DNA from: Thiobacillus sp. UBA2597
GTDB taxonomy: Bacteria > Pseudomonadota > Gammaproteobacteria > Burkholderiales > Thiobacillaceae
Direction: 5' to 3'
DNA: 42,885 nucleotides
NCBI GenBank assembly: GCA_002339725.1
Contig: DDKN01000084.1
Span: 1 to 42,885 of the forward strand
This document shows positions 1 through 6,826 of the stretch, in pieces. Positions within the stretch are counted from its first letter, which is position 1; each line of letters begins with the position of its first letter. The position numbers were made by a program, and so were the translations under genes. The notes beneath the pieces were generated by a model, which had not been told where the DNA came from, searched no databases, and was given only the letters and a program-made list of their open reading frames with translations.

Positions 1-38
1 CAATTCGATAGGGGACGAAATCGTCCCCTATCGAATTG
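1..38. repeat. Perfect palindrome, 18-bp arms, abutting tRNA-Gly
   Basis: The first 38 bases form a perfect inverted repeat: two 18-base arms (left arm CAATTCGATAGGGGACGA) around an AA spacer. The last two bases overlap the CCA end of the tRNA gene, so the tRNA precursor would run straight into a very stable hairpin. It may be a terminator or processing signal, but the T-tract that would prove termination lies outside the window. A mobile palindromic repeat inserted at the tRNA end is the alternative. Confidence 0.85.
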
Positions 39-110
39 GAGCGGGTGAAGGGAATCGAACCCTCGTATGCAGCTTGGGAAGCTGCCGTTCTACCATTGAA
101 CTACACCCGC
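37..110 (-). tRNA. tRNA-Gly, anticodon CCC
   Basis: Read leftward, this 74-base sequence folds as a cloverleaf. The acceptor stem is GCGGGTG paired with CACCCGC. The D-arm contains GTTCAATGGTAGAAC. The anticodon stem GCAGC/GCTGC closes the loop TTCCCAA, giving anticodon CCC. The T-arm has GGTTCGATTCC. The 3' end is TCCA with CCA encoded. It strongly resembles the E. coli glyU tRNA as I remember it. It should read GGG glycine codons. The CCA end overlaps the palindrome by two bases. No integrase gene is nearby, so use as an attachment site is unsupported. Confidence 0.96.
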
Positions 111-183
111 ATGGTAAAATCGCGGCCTTGAATGTTACTGGATTTGAGCGCGACAGGGGAGGCCGCGGAGCGATACCGCGTCC

Positions 184-219
184 CCCTCTCCCGCAAGCGG
201 GAGAGGGCTGGGGTGAGGG
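184..219 (-). repeat. REP-like palindrome, copy 1 (upstream of thiS)
   Basis: An 11-base perfect hairpin (CCCTCTCCCGC, loop AA, GCGGGAGAGGG) is followed by an asymmetric flank that reads CCCTCACCCCAG on the minus strand. Related hairpins with the same flank lie inside hrpA (36050-36084) and at the right edge of the window. It sits in the 172-base gap between the tRNA and thiS, where it could attenuate transcription into thiS. No thi-box (TPP riboswitch) sequence is visible in this gap. Confidence 0.75.
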
Positions 220-282
220 AAGCGCGCAAGGCAAGGCGCCGTCCGAACTTCAGAAACACCTTCGTTGCGCGCGAGGTTGAAA

Positions 283-486
283 GTGATCACCGTCTCTCTC
301 AATGGCGAGCCCCGCCAGTTCAACCCCCCCCTCAAGCTTGCCCAACTGCTGGATCAGCTCGGCTTGACCGGCAAGCGCCTGGCCGTGGAAAAGAACGGCG
401 AGATCGTGCCCAAGAGCCAGCACGCCGAGACCGCCATCGAAGATGGCGACGTCCTGGAGATCGTCGTCGCCGTCGGCGGCGGCTGA
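283..486 (+). CDS. thiS: Sulfur carrier protein ThiS
   Basis: Small ubiquitin-fold protein (67 aa) that carries sulfur as a C-terminal thiocarboxylate for the thiazole half of thiamine. The family signature is visible: an N-terminal ITVSLNGEPR strand, an LLDQLGL helix, VEKNGEIVP, and the diagnostic C-terminal GDVLEIVVAVGGG ending in Gly-Gly, where ThiF adenylates it. I chose GTG 283 because an AGG lies six bases upstream; TTG 277 (two residues longer) and TTG 265 are alternatives. It is followed after 27 bases by thiG, its direct partner. The other thiamine genes (thiF, thiE, thiH or thiO, thiC) are not in the window. Confidence 0.93.
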   Translation: MITVSLNGEPRQFNPPLKLAQLLDQLGLTGKRLAVEKNGEIVPKSQHAETAIEDGDVLEIVVAVGGG

Positions 487-513
487 GGTTTTGTTTAAAG
501 TGTGACGCCCACC

Positions 514-1296
514 ATGAACCCTTTGGTCATCGCCGGTAAGCCCTACCACTCCCGCCTGCTGGTCGGCACCGGTAAATACAAGGATTTCGACGAGACCCGC
601 CAGGCCGTCGAGGCCAGTGGCGCCGAGATCGTCACTGTCGCCATCCGCCGTACCAACATCGGCCAGGACCCCAAGCAGCCCAGCCTGCTCGACGCCCTGC
701 CGCCGTCGAAGTACACCTACCTGCCCAACACCGCCGGCTGCTACACGGCGGAGGACGCCATCCGCACCCTGCGCCTGGCACGCGAGCTGCTCGACGGCCA
801 TGACCTGGTCAAGCTCGAGGTGCTGGGCGACCCGGACACCCTGTACCCGAACGTGAGCGAGACCCTGAAGGCGGCCCAGGTGCTGGTCAAGGACGGCTTC
901 AAGGTCATGGTCTACACCTCGGACGACCCGATCGTGGCCAGGCAGCTGGAAGAGGCCGGCTGCGTCGCGATCATGCCGCTCGCCTCGCTGATCGGATCGG
1001 GCATGGGCATCCTCAACCCGTGGAACCTGCAAATCATCATCGACCGCATCCAGGTGCCGGTGATCGTCGATGCCGGCGTCGGCACTGCCTCGGACGCCGC
1101 CATCGCCATGGAGCTTGGCTGCGATGCCGTGCTGATGAACACCGCCATCGCCGGCGCGAAAGATCCGGTGCTCATGGCCAGCGCGATGAAGAAGGCGGTC
1201 GAGGCGGGGCGCGAGGCCTACCTCGCCGGGCGCATGCCCAAGAAGGTCTACCAGGCCAGCCCCAGCTCGCCCACCCGCGGCCTGATCGGCTCCTGA
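514..1296 (+). CDS. thiG: Thiazole synthase ThiG
   Basis: TIM-barrel enzyme (260 aa) that builds the thiamine thiazole phosphate ring from 1-deoxyxylulose 5-phosphate, dehydroglycine and ThiS thiocarboxylate in the cytoplasm. Hallmarks are LLVGTGKYKD near the N-terminus, VAIRRTNIGQ, LPNTAGCYTAEDAIRTLRLA, DLVKLEVLGD with the expected Schiff-base lysine, MPLASLIGSGMGILNP, and VIVDAGVGTASDAAIAMELG with a phosphate-binding loop. Full family length. The start is uncertain: ATG 514 fits the usual MNPLVIAG-type N-terminus, GTG 502 would add four residues, and neither has a strong ribosome site, suggesting coupling to thiS. trmB follows after 7 bases. Confidence 0.96.
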   Translation: MNPLVIAGKPYHSRLLVGTGKYKDFDETRQAVEASGAEIVTVAIRRTNIGQDPKQPSLLDALPPSKYTYLPNTAGCYTAEDAIRTLRLARELLDGHDLVKLEVLGDPDTLYPNVSETLKAAQVLVKDGFKVMVYTSDDPIVARQLEEAGCVAIMPLASLIGSGMGILNPWNLQIIIDRIQVPVIVDAGVGTASDAAIAMELGCDAVLMNTAIAGAKDPVLMASAMKKAVEAGREAYLAGRMPKKVYQASPSSPTRGLIGS

Positions 1297-1303
1297 CCGC
1301 GCG

Positions 1304-1987
1304 ATGCACCCGCCAGGCGAACATCGCCGCGGCATCCGCAGCTTCGTGCTGCGCGCCGGCCGCATGGGCCCCGGCCAGATCAAGGCCCTGCAGGAACTCG
1401 GTCCCAGGTTCCTGCTGCCCTACCGCCCCGAACCGCTCGACCTCGACGCCGCCTTCGGCCGCAGCGCGCCCAAGGTCCTGGAGATCGGCTTCGGCATGGG
1501 CGACAGCACGGCACAGATCGCCGCCGCCCATCCGCAGGTCGATTACCTTGGGGTCGAGGTCCACACCCCCGGCGTCGGCGCCCTGCTCAAGCGCATCGGT
1601 GAACAAAATCTCACCAACCTGCGCCTGATCCAGCACGACGCGGTCGAGGTGCTGCAACACATGATCCCGGATGCCAGCCTCGACGGCGTCCACATCTTCT
1701 TCCCCGACCCCTGGCACAAGAAGCGCCACCACAAGCGGCGCCTGATCCAGCCGGCCTTCATCGCCCTGCTGGTCAAGAAACTCAAGCCCGGCGCCTACCT
1801 GCACCTGGCCACCGACTGGCAGGACTATGCCGAACAGATGCTCGAAGTACTCGGCAACGAACCCCTTCTGGCCAACACCGCCGAAGGCTATGCGCCCAAG
1901 CCCGACTACCGGCCGCTGACCAAGTTCGAGCAACGCGGGCTTAAGCTGGGTCACGGCGTCTGGGATCTGGTCTTCCGGCGCCGCTAA
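1304..1987 (+). CDS. trmB: tRNA (guanine-N7-)-methyltransferase TrmB
   Basis: SAM-dependent methyltransferase (227 aa) that makes m7G46 in the variable loop of tRNAs. The SAM site appears as VLEIGFGMGDST (about residues 58-69), followed by YLGVEVHTPGVG. The TrmB signature IFFPDPWHKKRHHKRR is at about 131-146, and the C-terminal YRPLTKFEQRGLKLGH segment matches the substrate-binding end of the family. ATG lies 7 bases after thiG, so it is read with thiS-thiG although it has no thiamine role; the pairing is common in Betaproteobacteria. Transcription should end at the hairpin at 2005-2035. Confidence 0.96.
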   Translation: MHPPGEHRRGIRSFVLRAGRMGPGQIKALQELGPRFLLPYRPEPLDLDAAFGRSAPKVLEIGFGMGDSTAQIAAAHPQVDYLGVEVHTPGVGALLKRIGEQNLTNLRLIQHDAVEVLQHMIPDASLDGVHIFFPDPWHKKRHHKRRLIQPAFIALLVKKLKPGAYLHLATDWQDYAEQMLEVLGNEPLLANTAEGYAPKPDYRPLTKFEQRGLKLGHGVWDLVFRRR

Positions 1988-2004
1988 GCAACCGCCGCCA
2001 AGGA

Positions 2005-2035
2005 GCGAAAAGCCCGGCACTGCTGGGTTTTTCGC
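2005..2035. terminator. Bidirectional rho-independent terminator between trmB and sqr
   Basis: Inverted repeat with 15-base arms, GCGAAAAGCCCGGCA against TGCTGGGTTTTTCGC (two G-T wobbles), flanking a single C. The A-run in the left arm and T-run in the right arm give a U-tract in both directions. It lies between the converging trmB and sqr genes. Confidence 0.85.
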
Positions 2036-2049
2036 TGCCTGCGCAGCCC

Positions 2050-3324
2050 TCAATCCTTGAGTCGGTTCAGGCCGATGATGCGCAAGGCCAGTTTCTGGAA
2101 CAACGGCTCGGTGCTGCCGCGCTTCATGTTCCAGATGAAGTATTTCTCGAAGGCCACCTTGGCCCAATGCACCCACTTGCCGGTCTTGAACCAGGTGACG
2201 TTGCGCGGCGGGATCTGCGGCAGGGCCAGGAAGGCCGCGCCGGTATCGCCCATGTCGGCCAGGCAGAAGGCGTTCCAGGTCGCGACCTTCTCCGGCGCCT
2301 CACCCCGGATGTCGTGCTGGATGTTGTGTGCCGTGGCGGTGACCATGGATTCGATCATGTAGCCGGTCTTCGGGGTGCCGGTCGGCACGGGGGTCGGCTC
2401 GACCGGGGGAATGGCGATGCAGACGCCCACCGAGTAGATGTTCTTCCACTTCGGGTTGCGCTGGAACTGGTCGACCTTGACGAAGCCACGCGGGTTGACC
2501 AGGTCTTCGCCCACCGCCGCCACGGCATCGACGCCCTTGAAGGCAGGCAGCATCATGGAGTACTTGAACGGCAACTCGTGTTCCTTGATCACCTCGCCCT
2601 TGTCGTTGTGCTCGGCGACGAACATCTTGCCGGCCTCGACCCGGGTGACCTTGGCATTGCAGATCCACTTGATGTGACGCTGGCGCATTTCGGCCTCCAG
2701 CAGTCCCTTGCTGTCACCCACGCCACCCAGGCCGAGGTGGCCGATATAGGGCTCGGAAGTGACATAGGTCATCGGCACCTTGTCTCGAATCTTGCGCCGG
2801 CGCAGATCGGTATCCATGATCATGGCGAATTCATAAGCCGGGCCGAAGCAGGAAGCACCCTGCACTGCCCCGACCACGATCGGGCCGGGCTCGGCGACGA
2901 AGGCCTGCCATTTCTCATAGGCCTGCTCGGCATGATCGACGGTGCAGACCGAAACCGTGTGCCCCTTGGGCCCCAACCCCTCGACTTCATCGAAGGCGAG
3001 CTTGGGGCCGGTGGCGATCACCAGGTAGTCATAGTCAATGCTGCGGCCATCCTTGAGCACCACCTGGTTGGCGTCGGGCCTGATCTCGGTCACCGTTTGC
3101 GCGATGAACTCGATGCCCTTGTTTTTCAGCGGCCCTGCCAGCTCGAAGCTGATGTCGGCCCGGGTGCGCCAGCCGACCGCGACCCACGGGTTGGACGGGA
3201 CGAAATGAAAATTCGGCTGGGCCGAGATGACGGTCACCTTGTGCGCCTTGCCCAGTTCCGCCTTGATGTCGTAGGCCGCGGGCAGGCCGCCGGTGCTGGC
3301 CCCGATGATGACGACATGTGCCAT
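2050..3324 (-). CDS. sqr: Sulfide:quinone oxidoreductase, type I
   Basis: Membrane-peripheral FAD enzyme (424 aa) that oxidises sulfide to sulfane sulfur/polysulfide and reduces quinone. The FAD-binding N-terminus is HVVIIGASTGG, and YDYLVIATGPKLAF and IYSVG complete the Rossmann signatures. The three catalytic cysteines line up with those I recall for the Acidithiobacillus ferrooxidans enzyme (128, 160, 356): here Cys127 (SVCTVDHAE), Cys159 (GASCFGPAYE) and Cys354 (NAFCLADMGD). The C-terminal amphipathic segment WVHWAKVAFEKYFIWNMKRG would dock on the membrane. ATG 3324 is preceded by AGAGGAA. It lies 58 bases after a small gene and behind a sigma-54 promoter, so sulfane-sulfur-dependent control is likely. 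Flavocytochrome c sulfide dehydrogenase is less likely because the full SQR C-terminus is present. Confidence 0.95.
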   Translation of the reverse strand: MAHVVIIGASTGGLPAAYDIKAELGKAHKVTVISAQPNFHFVPSNPWVAVGWRTRADISFELAGPLKNKGIEFIAQTVTEIRPDANQVVLKDGRSIDYDYLVIATGPKLAFDEVEGLGPKGHTVSVCTVDHAEQAYEKWQAFVAEPGPIVVGAVQGASCFGPAYEFAMIMDTDLRRRKIRDKVPMTYVTSEPYIGHLGLGGVGDSKGLLEAEMRQRHIKWICNAKVTRVEAGKMFVAEHNDKGEVIKEHELPFKYSMMLPAFKGVDAVAAVGEDLVNPRGFVKVDQFQRNPKWKNIYSVGVCIAIPPVEPTPVPTGTPKTGYMIESMVTATAHNIQHDIRGEAPEKVATWNAFCLADMGDTGAAFLALPQIPPRNVTWFKTGKWVHWAKVAFEKYFIWNMKRGSTEPLFQKLALRIIGLNRLKD

Positions 3325-3382
3325 TGCTGATTCCTCTCGATGATTGCTTGAAATACTCTGGTCGAGCGCAGCCGCACCCGGC

Positions 3383-3592
3383 TCAGACGACGAAGATCCG
3401 GGCCATGGCTTGCATGCCCTCGTCGACCAACTTCTGCAGGTCATCGGGCACCGCCTCGTCGCCGAAGGCCATGCTGGCGTAGGTCGAAAGCGACTTCAGG
3501 GCACAGGCGATCTTCGCCACATCCGCCGCCACTTCCGGTTTCAACTCGACACCGTTCTGCAGCTTCCACAGTTCCGCTGATATATCTTTCAT
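3383..3592 (-). CDS. Uncharacterised 69-aa helical protein, first gene of the sqr transcript
   Basis: Not a family I can name with confidence. The 69-residue product begins MKDISAELWKLQNGVELKPE and looks almost wholly helical, with no signal peptide or membrane segment. It has one cysteine (IACALKSL) and ends MARIFVV. ATG 3592 is chosen because AAGGA lies eight bases upstream; ATG 3601 would directly abut that ribosome site. It is the first gene after the sigma-54 promoter at 3654-3670 and precedes sqr by 58 bases, so it should be co-induced with Sqr. A small adaptor, sulfur-binding helper or membrane-docking partner of Sqr are possibilities, not observations. Confidence 0.75.
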   Translation of the reverse strand: MKDISAELWKLQNGVELKPEVAADVAKIACALKSLSTYASMAFGDEAVPDDLQKLVDEGMQAMARIFVV

Positions 3593-3653
3593 CGCTGCCA
3601 TCCTTGTTTTCCGGTTTTCGAAATGCGGGGCACGCCCCACCGGCAGGGCTTTT

Positions 3654-3670
3654 TGCAAGCCCCGTGCCAA
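3654..3670 (-). promoter_or_regulatory. Consensus sigma-54 (-24/-12) promoter for small ORF-sqr
   Basis: On the minus strand the sequence reads TTGGCACGGGGCTTGCA, a full match to the sigma-54 consensus TGGCACG-N4-TTGC(A/T), with the invariant GG and GC separated by ten bases. It is about 60 bases upstream of the small gene's start. Transcription should start near 3643, and a GGGGC-AC-GCCCC hairpin (3627-3638) would then lie at the very 5' end of the mRNA. Confidence 0.9.
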
Positions 3671-3723
3671 TAACGCAACACGTTGTTTCATATGTATTTT
3701 TCAAGGCTCGGCAGGCTCGTCAC

Positions 3724-3736
3724 TGACATAATGACA
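3724..3736. promoter_or_regulatory. Candidate upstream activator site (TGTCA half-sites)
   Basis: The minus strand reads TGTCATTATGTCA, two TGTCA half-sites eight bases apart, centred about 87 bases upstream of the predicted sqr-transcript start. The same TGTCA core forms the two palindromes at 3833-3855. This spacing suits an enhancer for a sigma-54 activator. AT-rich DNA between it and the promoter could help looping. Confidence 0.5.
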
Positions 3737-3832
3737 GCCCTCTAACGATCCGCCCCGCCGGCGCTGCCCTGCCGTCCCGCCGCAATTGATACATGGCTAG
3801 CGCTTCCGCGTGTCCAAGGTAGGGCGTATGCT

Positions 3833-3855
3833 TGTCATGACAACCTGTCATGACA
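3833..3855. promoter_or_regulatory. Two TGTCATGACA palindromes at the regulator start
   Basis: Two identical perfect 10-base palindromes TGTCATGACA occupy 3833-3842 and 3846-3855, 13 bases apart centre to centre. The second includes the ATG at 3850, the probable start codon of the FisR-like gene. They share the TGTCA core with the site at 3724-3736. They may act as distal enhancer for sqr and as an autoregulatory operator that blocks translation or transcription of the regulator gene. Confidence 0.55.
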
Positions 3856-5190
3856 GCCATGAACTCGCTTCCCATCCAGCTGCAATCCCTGATCGACCTG
3901 CAGGAAGGCCCCTTCGTCCTGATCGATGCCGACTACCGGATCGTCACCGCCAATCGCGCCTACTGCGAATCCTATGGCCAGGACCCGGCCGACATCGTCG
4001 GCCGACATTGCCACGAGGTCTCCCACCACTCCTCGGTGCCCTGCCACCTGCACGGCGAGGACTGCCCACACCAAAGGGTGTTCGCCACCGGCCAGCCCTG
4101 CACCGTGCTGCACACCCATTACGACCAGGACAACCGACCGGAACACGTCCGGCTCAAGGGCCACCCGATCCGGGGGGCGAACGGCGAGTTGTATCTGGGC
4201 GAGGTCGTGACCCGGCTGGCCTCGCCGCAGGAACTCGATTGCGACACAATGCGCATGATCGGCCAGGCACCGGCCTTCCTCGAATGCGTCGACAACCTGA
4301 GTCGACTGGCCGCCTCCGAGGCGCCGATCCTGCTCTATGGCGAAAGCGGCGTCGGCAAGGAGCTGGCCGCCGAATTCGTGCACAGGCACTCGGGCCGCAG
4401 CCACGGCCCCTTCGTCGCGGTCAATTGCGCGGCCATTGCCGAATCGGTGTTCGAAAGCGAATTGTTCGGCCACGAACGCGGTGCCTTCACCGGCTGCATC
4501 GGCCGCAAGCGCGGCCTGTTCGAGCTGGCCCATGGCGGCATCCTCTTCCTCGACGAAGTGGGCGACATGCCACTGTCGATGCAGCCCAAGCTGTTGCGCG
4601 TGCTGGAAACCGGCGAATTCCGCCGGGTTGGCGGCACCGAAACCCTGCGAGCCGACGTTCGCATCCTCTCGGCCACCAATCGGGATCTGGTCGAGATGGT
4701 CCAGGCCGGCCGTTTTCGCGAGGACCTCTATTACCGCCTGGCCGGCATCGACGTCACCCTGCCGCCCTTGCGCCACCGCCGCCAGGACATCCCGGCCCTG
4801 GCCGAGGCCTTGCTCGCGCGTCTGGCCAGCGCCGGCGGCAAGCGCTATCGCCTGAGCGGCGAGGCGCTGAGCAAGCTGAAATCGCACGACTACCCGGGCA
4901 ACATCCGCGAGCTGCGCAATGTGCTGCAGAAGGCCGCAGCCTTGAGCCGGGATGGTTTGATCGGAGCCGACCTCATCCAATTCGACAGCGCTGGCGAGAC
5001 CGCCAGTGCGCCCCTGACGCAGACCCTGACCACACGCCCGGCACCGGCCAGCACGCTGGCTGAGATCGAGGCGCAACACATCCGGGCCTTGCTCGAACGC
5101 CATGGCGGCCACCGGCGGACCGTGGCCGACATCCTGGGCATCAGCGAACGCACCCTCTACCGCAAATTGCTGCGCTACGGCTTGCGCTGA
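3850..5190 (+). CDS. fisR: Sigma-54-dependent activator, FisR-like sulfane-sulfur sensor
   Basis: Cytoplasmic enhancer-binding protein (446 aa) divergent from the sqr transcript. A PAS-like sensor covers about residues 15-125. The AAA+ domain has GESGVGKE (164-171), the sigma-54 contact loop GAFTG (211-215), Walker B ILFLDE (231-236), and YPGNIRELRN. A Fis-type helix-turn-helix ends the protein (TVADILGISERTLYRKLL). The sensor has Cys54, Cys65 and Cys72, the 11 and 7 spacing I recall for Cys53/64/71 of Cupriavidus FisR, which reacts with sulfane sulfur and activates sqr. Cys39 and Cys84 are additional. ATG 3850 is the first possible start after an in-frame stop at 3838; ATG 3859 is the alternative, and neither has a clear ribosome site. 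Ligand assignment rests on the Cys spacing and the neighbouring sqr. Confidence 0.88.
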   Translation: MTAMNSLPIQLQSLIDLQEGPFVLIDADYRIVTANRAYCESYGQDPADIVGRHCHEVSHHSSVPCHLHGEDCPHQRVFATGQPCTVLHTHYDQDNRPEHVRLKGHPIRGANGELYLGEVVTRLASPQELDCDTMRMIGQAPAFLECVDNLSRLAASEAPILLYGESGVGKELAAEFVHRHSGRSHGPFVAVNCAAIAESVFESELFGHERGAFTGCIGRKRGLFELAHGGILFLDEVGDMPLSMQPKLLRVLETGEFRRVGGTETLRADVRILSATNRDLVEMVQAGRFREDLYYRLAGIDVTLPPLRHRRQDIPALAEALLARLASAGGKRYRLSGEALSKLKSHDYPGNIRELRNVLQKAAALSRDGLIGADLIQFDSAGETASAPLTQTLTTRPAPASTLAEIEAQHIRALLERHGGHRRTVADILGISERTLYRKLLRYGLR

Positions 5191-5205
5191 AATGATCGCC
5201 GGGGC

Positions 5206-5236
5206 CTGCAAACCTCGGCGCACCGGCTCGTATAAT
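5206..5236 (+). promoter_or_regulatory. Putative sigma-70 promoter for TRAP/cytochrome genes
   Basis: A perfect -10 TATAAT lies at 5231-5236, about 30 bases before the GTG of the TRAP gene. The best -35 is a poor CTGCAA at 5206-5211 with a long 19-base spacer, so an activator may be needed. Confidence 0.5.
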
Positions 5237-5266
5237 GTGGCGATCTCTTAGCCAAGGAACATTCCC

Positions 5267-6349
5267 GTGAAGCGACGCGATTTCCTCAAAGGCGCCGGTA
5301 CCGGCCTGGGCCTGGCCGCCGCCACCCTCTCGCCCAAGGCCTTTGCCGACCTGCCCACGGTCAAGTGGCGCCTGGCCTCCAGCTTCCCCAAGAGTCTGGA
5401 CACCATCTACGGCGCGGCCGAACTGCTGTCCGATCGCCTGAACAAGATCACCGCTGGCAAGTTCCAGTTGCGTGTCTATGCCGGCAACGAACTGGTGCCC
5501 GGCCTGCTGGTGTTCGATGCCGTGCAGCAGGGCACCGTGGAATGCGGCCATACCGCCAGCTATTACTACGTCGGCAAGAACATGGCCTTCGCCTTCGACA
5601 CCGCGATGCCCTTCGGCCTCACCGCGCGCCAGCAGAACGCCTGGATGTATTACGGCGGCGGCCTCAAGCTCATGCGCGAGCTGTTCAAGCCCTACAACAT
5701 CCTCAACTTCCCCGGCGGCAACACCGGTGTGCAGATGGGTGGCTGGTTCCGCAAGGAGATCAAGTCGCTCAAGGATCTGCAGGGCCTGAAGATGCGCATC
5801 CCCGGCCTGGGCGGCCAGATCATGGCCAAGCTCGGCGTGGTGCCGCAGACCCTGGCCGGCGGCGACATCTACCCGGCCCTGGAACGCGGTGCGCTGGATG
5901 CGGCCGAGTGGGTGGGTCCCTACGACGATGAAAAGCTCGGCTTTCACAAGATCGCCAAGCACTACTACTACCCGGGCTGGTGGGAAGGCGGGCCCCAGCT
6001 CTCGTTCTATGTCAACCTGCAGAAATGGAACGATCTGCCCGACGCCTACCAACAGGCCTTCGAGGCCGCTGCGGCCGAGGCCAACCTGCACATGCTGGCG
6101 GAATACGACCACAAGAACCCGCAGTCACTTGCACGCCTGGTCAAAAGCGGCGTGAAACTGCAGGCCTTCCCGAAAGACGTCATGACCGCGGCCTATCAGG
6201 AGGCATTCAGGTTGTACGAGGCCGAGGCGAAGACCAACCCCGCCTTTGCCAGGATCTACAGCGACTGGAAGCGCTTCCGCGAGCAGCAAAACCTGTGGTT
6301 CAAGGTGGCCGAGGCAAGCTACGCGAATTTTCTTTACAGTCAGCGCTGA
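5267..6349 (+). CDS. TRAP transporter substrate-binding protein, Tat-exported
   Basis: Periplasmic solute receptor (360 aa) of a tripartite ATP-independent transporter. A twin-arginine signal MKRRDFLKGAGTGLGLAAAT opens it, cut near AFA-D. The TRAP fold follows: VKWRLASSFPKSLDTIYGAAE, LRVYAGNELVPGLLVFDAV, GGWFRKEIKSLKDLQGLKMR with the substrate-binding arginine region, and GALDAAEWVGPYDD. It resembles the TakP type (2-oxo acids) more than classical DctP, but the ligand cannot be read. GTG 5267 has AAGGA nine bases upstream. A cytochrome c lipoprotein gene follows after 12 bases. The only permeases in the window (dctQ, dctM) are about 1.6 kb away on the other strand. A second, distinct receptor lies at 28234. 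Confidence 0.92.
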   Translation: MKRRDFLKGAGTGLGLAAATLSPKAFADLPTVKWRLASSFPKSLDTIYGAAELLSDRLNKITAGKFQLRVYAGNELVPGLLVFDAVQQGTVECGHTASYYYVGKNMAFAFDTAMPFGLTARQQNAWMYYGGGLKLMRELFKPYNILNFPGGNTGVQMGGWFRKEIKSLKDLQGLKMRIPGLGGQIMAKLGVVPQTLAGGDIYPALERGALDAAEWVGPYDDEKLGFHKIAKHYYYPGWWEGGPQLSFYVNLQKWNDLPDAYQQAFEAAAAEANLHMLAEYDHKNPQSLARLVKSGVKLQAFPKDVMTAAYQEAFRLYEAEAKTNPAFARIYSDWKRFREQQNLWFKVAEASYANFLYSQR

Positions 6350-6361
6350 GGAGGTGCCGAC

Positions 6362-6781
6362 ATGAACCACAAGCTGCTTGCCTCTGCTGCCCTGGTGGGC
6401 CTGCTGGCCGGCTGCGGGCCACAACAGGAACCGGCGGCCACGGCCCCTGGCAGCGCCGTTGCGCCGGCCGCTTCGCCCAGCGCAACGCCCGCTGCCGGGA
6501 GCGCGTCGCCGCAACCTGCCGCCACGGCCTCGGCCGCCGACCTCTCGGCCGGGCAGGCGAAATACAAGACCCTGTGCGCCGGCTGCCACGGCCCCAAGGC
6601 CGAGGGGATCGCCACCTATCCCAGGCTCGCGGGCCAGAGCGCCGAGGCCTTGGCCGGCAAGCTCGCCAAGTACCGGGCCGGCGAGCATGTCGGTCCCATG
6701 AGCGGCACCATGATGCCCATCGCCCGCATGCTGACCGAAACCGAGGTCAAACAGGTTTCGGCCTACCTCGCCGCGCTTTGA
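6362..6781 (+). CDS. Monohaem c-type cytochrome, lipoprotein
   Basis: Small electron-transfer protein (139 aa), probably lipid-anchored on the periplasmic side. The signal ends in the lipobox LLAGC (Cys18), followed by an Ala/Pro/Ser-rich linker to about residue 58. One class I cytochrome c domain has haem motif CAGCH (72-76). A methionine in the GPMSGTMMPIARML stretch is the likely axial ligand, and the protein ends with the usual helix VKQVSAYLAAL. ATG is preceded by GAGGAGG. It is read with the TRAP receptor gene 12 bases upstream, an unusual partner. Electron acceptance during sulfur oxidation is possible but not shown. Confidence 0.92.
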   Translation: MNHKLLASAALVGLLAGCGPQQEPAATAPGSAVAPAASPSATPAAGSASPQPAATASAADLSAGQAKYKTLCAGCHGPKAEGIATYPRLAGQSAEALAGKLAKYRAGEHVGPMSGTMMPIARMLTETEVKQVSAYLAAL

Positions 6782-6793
6782 GCCGAATGACAG

Positions 6794-6825
6794 GAAAAAG
6801 CGGCCCCTGAGCGGCCGGCTTTTTC
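6794..6825. terminator. Bidirectional terminator between cytochrome c and FKBP genes
   Basis: GAAAAAGC pairs with GCTTTTTC around an inner GGCC/GGCC stem. The A- and T-runs serve both strands, fitting its place between two converging genes. Confidence 0.75.
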
Positions 6826-6826
6826 G

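Noticed and set aside
37..110. tRNA-Gly as attachment site of an integrated element
   Set aside because: No integrase, no duplicated tRNA end elsewhere in the window, and the neighbouring genes are housekeeping.
111..282. TPP riboswitch upstream of thiS
   Set aside because: No thi-box core sequences are present. The gap holds a REP-like hairpin instead.
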